Below, one piece after another: positions 58,531-64,000 of a stretch of DNA of 64,000 bases. Numbering within the stretch: position 1 is the stretch's first letter; every line of letters begins with the position of its first letter. This DNA is from Mycolicibacterium parafortuitum. GTDB taxonomy: Bacteria > Actinomycetota > Actinomycetes > Mycobacteriales > Mycobacteriaceae. The notes beneath the pieces were generated by a model. It searched no databases. It had not been told where the DNA came from and saw nothing but the letters and a program-made list of their open reading frames with translations. The position numbers and the translations under genes are program-made. Location of the stretch: assembly GCF_002086815.1 (NCBI RefSeq), contig NZ_MVID01000003.1, positions 62,001-126,000 of the forward strand, written 5' to 3'.

Positions 58531-59729
58531 CCGCCGAGCAGCACCGCATCCATCAGGCGCTGCACGATCTGACGGGCCTCGTCGGATCGTGCGTCGCCGA
58601 CGAGCCGTCCGAGATCGATCACCAGCGACGACGCGGCGTACACGGCGAAGCGCGCCTCGGCCGGCGTCCACTCCGGGCGTACCGCGACCACGAGCTCGAC
58701 CCACGATTCGAGCGTCGCGCGTTGCAGGCCCCTGATGATCCGCTGGTCGGCGGGGGTCATGTTGAGCCGTTCGCTGTAGTAGACGCGTTCGAGCTCGGGC
58801 TGACCGAAGGCGCGTGCGATGTAGGCGTCGGTCACCGCGGCCAACGCGTCCGCGGGGTCGGGGACCGACGCGATGATCGCCGCCAGCGCGGCCGACATCC
58901 GGTCTGAGGCGCGCCGGAAGATCGCGGCCAGGATGTCGCTCTTGCCCGAGAAGTACTTGTAGATCCCGGAAGCCGGAATCCCGACCGCCGACGCGATCTG
59001 TTCCATGCTTGTGTCGCGGTAGCCGTTGTGCGCGAACAGACGGATCGATTCGGTCAGCAGCGCTTCGTATTTCGACGTCTCCACGGTGAAGCGCACCGGG
59101 TCCTGCGGCGCCGGGGCGTCCGCCACATTCGTCGGTAGCTCGACGGCGGCGACCGCCCTGCAGATCTGCTGCATCACCCGATGCACCTGTGCGGCGGGGA
59201 GTTTGGCCCGGTGATCGACGACGCTGCCGACCACGGAAAGCAGGGCTGTCGTCAGCGTGACGAGCTGCGGGTGCGCGAGTTCGGGCCGCAGCATCGACAG
59301 CGGGCCGCGGAGGCGGCGGTGCACGGTGCGCACCTGATCGAGCAGCGCCACCTGGTCGTCGCCGCGCAGGTACCTGCCTTCCCACCGGTACAGCCCGCCG
59401 GAACTGCGGTTCGCCAGCGCGATGTCGGTCAGCGCCGCGACCAGCCCGTCGAGGACGGTCTGCGGATCGTCGCCGCCGATGTCGGCGGTGCCGTCGACCA
59501 GTTGCTGGCCCAGGTTGAGCACCGCGCCGCGGAACAGTTCGTACTTGCCCGCGTAATGGCGGTAGAGGGCGGGCGCGGAGATGCCCACCCGCGACGCGAT
59601 CAGCTCCATACTCACGCCGTTGTAGCCCAGCTCGCTGAACGCCTCGGCCGACGCACGCGCTATCTGAGCTTTTCGGTCCTTCGGCCGACGCCTGATGCCG
59701 ATCTCGTCGGCGGATCGCCCCACCCGCAC
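58497..59729 (-). CDS. Regulator with two tandem TetR DNA-binding domains
   Basis: The 410-residue protein has two TetR-type units in one chain. The first helix-turn-helix is at about 20-66 (MELIASRVGISAPALYRHYAGKYE) and the second at about 219-267 (MEQIASAVGIPASGIYKYFSGKSD), each followed by a helical domain. A single chain may thus act like a TetR dimer or bind two sites. The GTG at 59729 is chosen; a GTG at 59723 is also possible. It is divergent from the permease gene, and a perfect palindrome covers the junction. The nearby monooxygenase and permease are candidate targets. Confidence 0.87.
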   Translation of the reverse strand: MRVGRSADEIGIRRRPKDRKAQIARASAEAFSELGYNGVSMELIASRVGISAPALYRHYAGKYELFRGAVLNLGQQLVDGTADIGGDDPQTVLDGLVAALTDIALANRSSGGLYRWEGRYLRGDDQVALLDQVRTVHRRLRGPLSMLRPELAHPQLVTLTTALLSVVGSVVDHRAKLPAAQVHRVMQQICRAVAAVELPTNVADAPAPQDPVRFTVETSKYEALLTESIRLFAHNGYRDTSMEQIASAVGIPASGIYKYFSGKSDILAAIFRRASDRMSAALAAIIASVPDPADALAAVTDAYIARAFGQPELERVYYSERLNMTPADQRIIRGLQRATLESWVELVVAVRPEWTPAEARFAVYAASSLVIDLGRLVGDARSDEARQIVQRLMDAVLLGGYRLRATLPSM

Positions 59730-59740
59730 ACGATATCGTG
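59729..59740. promoter_or_regulatory. Palindrome between the tandem TetR gene and the permease gene
   Basis: CACGATATCGTG at 59729-59740 is a perfect 12-bp palindrome in the 16-base gap between the two divergent starts. It overlaps the regulator start codon at 59729. TetR proteins usually bind such sites to control their own gene and the divergent one, so this is the likely operator. Confidence 0.5.
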
Positions 59741-59745
59741 GGCCC

Positions 59746-61008
59746 GTGAACACGGCCGACGAGTCGGTACTGCACCGCCGACTGGGCACGTTCGACACCG
59801 TCACCCTCGGCCTCGGGTCGATGATCGGGGCGGGGATCTTCGTCGCGCTCGCCCCGGCGGCGGCGGCCGCCGGCAGCGGCCTGCTGATCGCTCTGGGCCT
59901 GGCCGCGGTGGTCGCGGTGTGCAATGCGATGTCCTCGGCTCGGCTGGCGGCGCGCTACCCGCAGTCCGGGGGCACCTATGTGTACGGCCGCGAACGCCTG
60001 GGGCCGTTCTGGGGCCACACCGCGGGCTGGAGCTTCGTCGTCGGCAAGACCGCGTCGTGTGCGGCGATGGCGCTGACCATCGGTTACTACGTGTGGCCGG
60101 GCCACGCCCATGCGGTGGCCGTCGGATGCGTCGTCGCGCTGACCGCCGTCAGCTGTGCCGGCGTGCAGCGCTCGGCGACGCTGACCAGGATCATCGTCGC
60201 GGCGGTGCTGGGCGTGCTCGCGATGGTCGTGGTGTTGATCCTCGGGTTCGGCGGCGCCGACGCGTCGCGGCTGGCGCTCGGCGCGGATGTCACCGCGTAC
60301 GGCGTGCTGCAGGCCGCCGGGCTGCTGTTCTTCGCGTTCGCCGGCTACGCGCGGATCGCGACGCTGGGTGAGGAGGTGCGCGACCCGGCGCGGACGATCC
60401 CGCGGGCAGTCGCGCTGGCACTGGCGATCGCGCTGGCCGTGTACGCGGTGGTCGCGGTGGCCGTGCTGGCCCAACTCGGCGCGGCGGGGCTGGCGTCGTC
60501 GCACGCCGCGCTCTCGGATGCCGTGCGCGCCGCCGGGTTCCCCGCGGTCACACCGCTGGTCGCCGCCGCGGCGGCGCTGGCCGCGCTGGGCGCCCTGCTG
60601 GCGCTGCTGCTGGGGGTGTCGCGGACGGCGCTGGCGATGGCCCGCGACCGATATCTGCCGCACGCCCTGGCCGCGGTCCATCCACGGACCGGCACACCAC
60701 AGCGGGCCGAACTGACCGTCGGCGCCGTGGTCGCGGTCGTGGCGGCCGTCGGGGACGTCCGCGGCGCGATCGGCTTCTCGTCGTTCGGGGTGCTGCTGTA
60801 CTACGCGGTCGCGAACGCATCGGCCTGGACGTTGACCGCGACGCTCGGCGCGCGGTTGGTGCCCGCTGTCGGGCTCACCGGCTGCCTGGTGCTCGCGTTC
60901 ACCCTGCCGCCGGTGTCGGTGGCCGCCGGGGCGGTGGTGGTGGTGCTCGGCATGCTCGCCTACGCGGTGCGCGGGTGGACTGGCGGCGCCGCGCGCCGTG
61001 GTGTGTAG
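59746..61008 (+). CDS. APC superfamily amino acid/amine permease
   Basis: A 420-residue permease of the amino acid-polyamine-organocation family. It has the opening TFDTVTLGLGSMIGAGIFVALAPAAAAAGS (helix 1 with the GxG substrate motif), SARYPQSGGTYVYGRERLGPFWGHTAGWSF and FAFAGYARIATLGEEVRDPARTIPRAV. Twelve hydrophobic segments fit. The GTG at 59746 starts close to the tandem TetR gene, so the message may be leaderless. The substrate is probably an amino acid or amine, not identifiable. Confidence 0.9.
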   Translation: MNTADESVLHRRLGTFDTVTLGLGSMIGAGIFVALAPAAAAAGSGLLIALGLAAVVAVCNAMSSARLAARYPQSGGTYVYGRERLGPFWGHTAGWSFVVGKTASCAAMALTIGYYVWPGHAHAVAVGCVVALTAVSCAGVQRSATLTRIIVAAVLGVLAMVVVLILGFGGADASRLALGADVTAYGVLQAAGLLFFAFAGYARIATLGEEVRDPARTIPRAVALALAIALAVYAVVAVAVLAQLGAAGLASSHAALSDAVRAAGFPAVTPLVAAAAALAALGALLALLLGVSRTALAMARDRYLPHALAAVHPRTGTPQRAELTVGAVVAVVAAVGDVRGAIGFSSFGVLLYYAVANASAWTLTATLGARLVPAVGLTGCLVLAFTLPPVSVAAGAVVVVLGMLAYAVRGWTGGAARRGV

Positions 61009-61015
61009 TTCTCCC

Positions 61016-62305
61016 GTGGCTCTCACCTGGAACCGTGTTGATTCGAAGTCCGATCCAGATTTCGTCGTCGCGCCCGACGAGCGGCTGAGCTGGCCGAGCA
61101 CCATCGGCCTGGGCGCCCAGCACGTGGTCGCGATGTTCGGCGCGACATTCCTGGTCCCGGTGCTCACCGGCTTCCCGCCCGCCACCACGCTGTTGTTCTC
61201 CGGCGTCGGCACCATCCTGTTCCTGCTGATCACGGGCAACCGGCTGCCCAGCTACCTGGGCTCCAGCTTCTCGGTGATCGCACCGGTCACCGCGGCGACG
61301 GCGTCGAACGGCATGGGCAGTGCGCTCGGCGGGATCATCGCGGTCGGCGTGCTGCTGATCCTGATCGGCGCCGTCGTGCACGTGGCGGGCACCCGCTGGA
61401 TCGACATCACGCTGCCGCCGGTGGTTACCGGCGCGATCGTCGCGCTGATCGGGTTCAACCTGGCACCCGCGGCGAAGAACAACTTCGAGCAGGGCCCGCT
61501 GATCGGGTTCGTGACGCTGGTGCTGCTGGTCGCGGTGCTCGCCGCGTTCCGTGGGCTGGTCGGCCGGTTGGCGATCTTCCTCGCCGTCGCGGCCGGCTAT
61601 CTGCTGGCGCTGTTCATGGGCGAGGTCGACACCTCGGGCATCAAGGCCGCGGCCTGGATCGGGTTGCCCGAGTTCCACTCTCCGACGTTCTCGTTGTCGG
61701 TGCTTCCGCTGTTCCTGCCCGCGGTGATCGCGCTCGTCGCCGAGAACATCGGCCACGTGAAGTCCGTGGGACAGATGACAAAGCGCGACATGGATCCGCT
61801 GACCGGCCGAGCGCTGGCGGCCGACGGAGTGGCGACGACGCTGGCCGGTTTCGGCGGCGGGTCCGCGACGACGACGTACGCCGAGAACATCGGCGTGATG
61901 GCCGCGACGCGGGTGTATTCGACCGCCCCGTACTGGATCGCCGCGATCGTCGCGGTCCTGCTGTCGTTGTGCCCCAAGGTCGGCGCGGTGATCGCCGCGG
62001 TCCCCGCGGGGGTGCTCGGCGGAGCGACGGTGGTGCTCTACGGTCTCGTCGGCATCATCGGGATCCGGATCTGGCTGACCAACCACGTCGACTTCGCCAA
62101 GCCGGTCAACCAGATGACCGCGGCCATCCCGCTGATCATCGGCATCGCCGACTTCACCTGGAGTGCGGGCGATCTGACGTTCACCGGGATCGCGCTGGGC
62201 TCGATCGCCGCGCTGGCGATCTACCACGGTATGCGGCTGCTGGGCCTGCGGCCGGGTCGAGAAGAGCCGACGGACCGCGATTCAGCACCTGCCGCGCCAC
62301 AATGA
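61016..62305 (+). CDS. Uracil/xanthine permease, NCS2 family
   Basis: A 429-residue nucleobase:cation symporter-2 transporter similar to UraA/PyrP. Typical parts are LGAQHVVAMFGATFLVPVLTG, LLFSGVGTILFLLITGNRLPSYLGSSFSVI, the His of ENIGHVKSVGQM in transmembrane 8 and GGGSATTTYAENIGVMAATRVYS. It imports uracil or a related base with protons. The GTG at 61016 is 7 bases after the APC permease, so both may be one operon. It ends 47 bases before the cupin gene. Confidence 0.92.
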   Translation: MALTWNRVDSKSDPDFVVAPDERLSWPSTIGLGAQHVVAMFGATFLVPVLTGFPPATTLLFSGVGTILFLLITGNRLPSYLGSSFSVIAPVTAATASNGMGSALGGIIAVGVLLILIGAVVHVAGTRWIDITLPPVVTGAIVALIGFNLAPAAKNNFEQGPLIGFVTLVLLVAVLAAFRGLVGRLAIFLAVAAGYLLALFMGEVDTSGIKAAAWIGLPEFHSPTFSLSVLPLFLPAVIALVAENIGHVKSVGQMTKRDMDPLTGRALAADGVATTLAGFGGGSATTTYAENIGVMAATRVYSTAPYWIAAIVAVLLSLCPKVGAVIAAVPAGVLGGATVVLYGLVGIIGIRIWLTNHVDFAKPVNQMTAAIPLIIGIADFTWSAGDLTFTGIALGSIAALAIYHGMRLLGLRPGREEPTDRDSAPAAPQ

Positions 62306-62352
62306 CGCGCTGGTGAACTTGCTCCGAACACACTCTACGAGAGGATATTTCG

Positions 62353-62703
62353 ATGATGACCCCTGCCGTGCTCACCACTCTGCTGCCCGGCGCCGCCGAG
62401 GCCGAACTGGAGGACTGGGGGCCGCTCAAGGAGGCCACCGGCGATGCCATGACGGTGCACGGTCTGGAGTTGTGGGTCGACGGTGCGAAGTCGGCGGGGA
62501 TCTGGCAGGTGACCCCGGGTCCGTCGTACTGGTGCCAGGACGAGCACGAGGTCATCTACGTGCTGTCCGGCAGAATGACCGTCACTCCGGACGGCGGTGA
62601 GCCGCTGGAGGTGAAAGCCGGTGACATCGCGGTGTTTCCGCTGGGATGGTCCGGCACCTGGGTCATCCACGAGACACTGCGAAAGGTGTATGTCGTCTTC
62701 TAG
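62353..62703 (+). CDS. Cupin domain protein (EutQ/ureidoglycine-type)
   Basis: A 116-residue single-domain cupin. It contains WQVTPGPSYWCQDEHEVIYVLSGRMTV and GDIAVFPLGWSGTWVIHE with a His; one usual His is replaced by Cys/Gln (WCQDEHE). The fold is typical of the cupin_3 group, with metal binding possible but altered. An AGAGGAT site precedes the ATG at 62353. It follows the uracil permease and could act in nucleobase breakdown, but that is inference from the location. Confidence 0.8.
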   Translation: MMTPAVLTTLLPGAAEAELEDWGPLKEATGDAMTVHGLELWVDGAKSAGIWQVTPGPSYWCQDEHEVIYVLSGRMTVTPDGGEPLEVKAGDIAVFPLGWSGTWVIHETLRKVYVVF

Positions 62704-62722
62704 ATCTTCGTCACCCGGGTGG

Positions 62723-64000
62723 CTAGGGCGTACGCCGGTCCCGCTGGTCCCGCGCCGGAACCCCGTTGACGCCGTCGATCGACTGCGCGTAGGTCCCGAC
62801 GGCGTACGCCGCCGCCGACGCCATGATCCCGAGCGCGTCGCGGTCGACGTTATCGATGTTGTCCAGCCGGGTGTGATAGTTCGGGTCGAAGGGTGCGCCG
62901 GCCTTTCCGCCCCAGAGCCGTGCCTGCACCTCGGTCTTGCGCTGGGACGATCCTGAGGTCAGACCGCCGACCGGGATGCCCGCGGCCAGGAACGGCGCGT
63001 AGTCGGTGGTGCGCGCCAGCGGGATGTCGGCCGGACGCACCCCGGCGAGGTTCAGGATCCCGGCCAGCGTCCGTTCGATTCCGGCCGAACCCTCGGGCAC
63101 CGCACGGACATTCGGCTCGGCCTGGGCCGACTGGTCGCCGTCGTCGGTGAAGTAGCCCGCGTTCGGTGAACCCAGCATGTCGAAGTTCAGGTACAGCGCG
63201 ATGTCGTCGAGTTGGTCCGGGCTCAGCGAACGCAGATACTTCGTCGAGCCGTCCATCGCGATCTCCTCGGCGCCCCAGAACGCGAACCGCACCGCGTTGG
63301 TGGTGGTCTGCGGCTGCGCGCCGAGCTGCAGGGCGGTCTCGAGTACCGCGGCCACCCCGGAACCGTTGTCGTTGATCCCGGGGCCGGACTGCACGCTGTC
63401 AAGGTGCGCGCCGACCACCACCACGTTGCCGGTGTCGCCGGTCGCGGTCTGCGCGATCACGTTTCGTGACGTGCTCATCACGGGTTTGTTGTCCAGCACC
63501 AGGGTTACCGGCGCCTCGGTCCGCCGCAGCGCGGCATCCGCGCTGGGGTCGATGACGCCCACCGGGACCTTCAGGTCGTTGTAGTAGCCGGCGGTGAACA
63601 GCGTCGGCGGGGCCCCGACGGGTCGTGCCGGGGTGGCCTGGCTGACCACCAGGACGCCGACCGCGCCGCGGTCGACGGCCACCCGTTGCTTCTGCACGAT
63701 CGAGCAGCCGTTGTCGTCGACCACGGCGATCGCGTCGTCGACATCGACGTCGCCGTAGTCGGCGGCCGCGCACCCGGCCGGCTTGCGGGGTCGCAGCGTG
63801 ATCGCCTTGAGCCCACCGGGCGGCGTGGTGATCATCAGCGAGGCCTGCTCGACGCGGAACGTCCGGCCGGCCACCGTCAGCGCCGGCTTCCCCCCACGCG
63901 AACCCGACAGCCGCTCGAACTCGGGTGTCTGGACGTCGAACCCCTTGTCGCGCAGCAGTCCGGCCACATAGTCCACGCTGGCCTGAAAACCCGGGGAGCC
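62723..64000 (-). CDS. lpqL: M28 family aminopeptidase lipoprotein LpqL (5' end outside window)
   Basis: The visible 425 residues include a PA insertion (VDVDDAIAVVDDNGCSIVQKQRVAVDRGAVGVLVVSQ) and the di-zinc peptidase domain. Metal residues are seen: VVVGAHLDSVQSGPGINDNGSG (His, Asp), FWGAEEIAMDGSTKYL (catalytic Glu-Glu), YLNFDMLGSPN and YHTRLDNIDNVD. It should cut N-terminal residues from peptides outside the cell. The N-terminus with its signal and lipobox lies beyond 64000; the name follows M. tuberculosis gene order (lpqL next to this block). Confidence 0.85.
   Translation of the reverse strand, partial: GSPGFQASVDYVAGLLRDKGFDVQTPEFERLSGSRGGKPALTVAGRTFRVEQASLMITTPPGGLKAITLRPRKPAGCAAADYGDVDVDDAIAVVDDNGCSIVQKQRVAVDRGAVGVLVVSQATPARPVGAPPTLFTAGYYNDLKVPVGVIDPSADAALRRTEAPVTLVLDNKPVMSTSRNVIAQTATGDTGNVVVVGAHLDSVQSGPGINDNGSGVAAVLETALQLGAQPQTTTNAVRFAFWGAEEIAMDGSTKYLRSLSPDQLDDIALYLNFDMLGSPNAGYFTDDGDQSAQAEPNVRAVPEGSAGIERTLAGILNLAGVRPADIPLARTTDYAPFLAAGIPVGGLTSGSSQRKTEVQARLWGGKAGAPFDPNYHTRLDNIDNVDRDALGIMASAAAYAVGTYAQSIDGVNGVPARDQRDRRTP

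Overview
The window is about 64 kb of GC-rich DNA from an actinobacterium, almost certainly a fast-growing environmental Mycobacterium (Mycolicibacterium). The evidence is conserved gene order plus lineage-typical families. From memory of the M. tuberculosis H37Rv map, the window carries in order groEL2, an Rv0439c-like SDR, moeA2, psd, pssA and the Rv0435c AAA ATPase, then after an insertion Rv0434 (Lon domain), Rv0433 (carboxylate-amine ligase), sodC, virR, Rv0430, def, Rv0428c (GNAT) and xthA, then after another insertion thiD, Rv0421c and Rv0420c, and finally lpqL, cut by the window end. Mycobacterial hallmarks include a 13E12/DUF222 HNH gene, an EspC-like type VII secretion protein, DUF559 and DUF1707 proteins, and many GTG starts with 4-base stop/start overlaps.

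Regions. 1-14 kb is accessory metabolism: a membrane protein end, DedA, a minus-strand run (VOC protein, lipoprotein, DinB, PAP2 phosphatase, aldehyde dehydrogenase, membrane protein), an amidohydrolase, two SDRs with a LysR regulator, a PNPOx-like protein, a quinone-oxidoreductase-like enzyme, an MFS symporter and a DUF559 protein flanked by related inverted repeats. 14.2-16 kb holds groEL2 with two CIRCE operators and a terminator. 16-26 kb lies between two paralogous SDR genes: cupin, SF2 helicase, LuxR-type regulator, FAD oxidoreductase, SRPBCC protein, HAD phosphatase and a pair of PH-domain membrane proteins. 26-32 kb is a tightly coupled SDR-moeA-psd-pssA-ATPase operon, making molybdenum cofactor and phosphatidylethanolamine.

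32-41 kb is a cation-homeostasis island: a CPA1 antiporter divergent from a TrkA-type protein, then a complete Mrp antiporter operon (A/B fusion, C, D, E, F, G). Between mrpE and mrpF lie six perfect 35-bp repeats. Each repeat is a 12-codon minicistron whose stop overlaps the start of the next, ending on the mrpF start codon. This resembles the MIRU principle and is the most striking structure in the window. 41.8-44.2 kb is a three-gene cassette that looks like a type VII secretion substrate pair plus a membrane partner.

44-50 kb is the conserved redox/repair block (lon-like to xthA). 50-54 kb is accessory: a small secreted protein, an SOS-controlled and probably leaderless 13E12 HNH gene with a downstream partner, and a DHA2-type exporter. 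54.4-56.7 kb is a TPP riboswitch followed by thiD, an alpha/beta hydrolase and a DUF4190-like membrane protein. 56.7-64 kb has a Baeyer-Villiger monooxygenase, a tandem-TetR regulator divergent from an APC permease, a uracil permease, a cupin and the truncated LpqL aminopeptidase. No rRNA, tRNA, CRISPR array or insertion sequence was seen, and no stretch over 300 bases lacks a gene.
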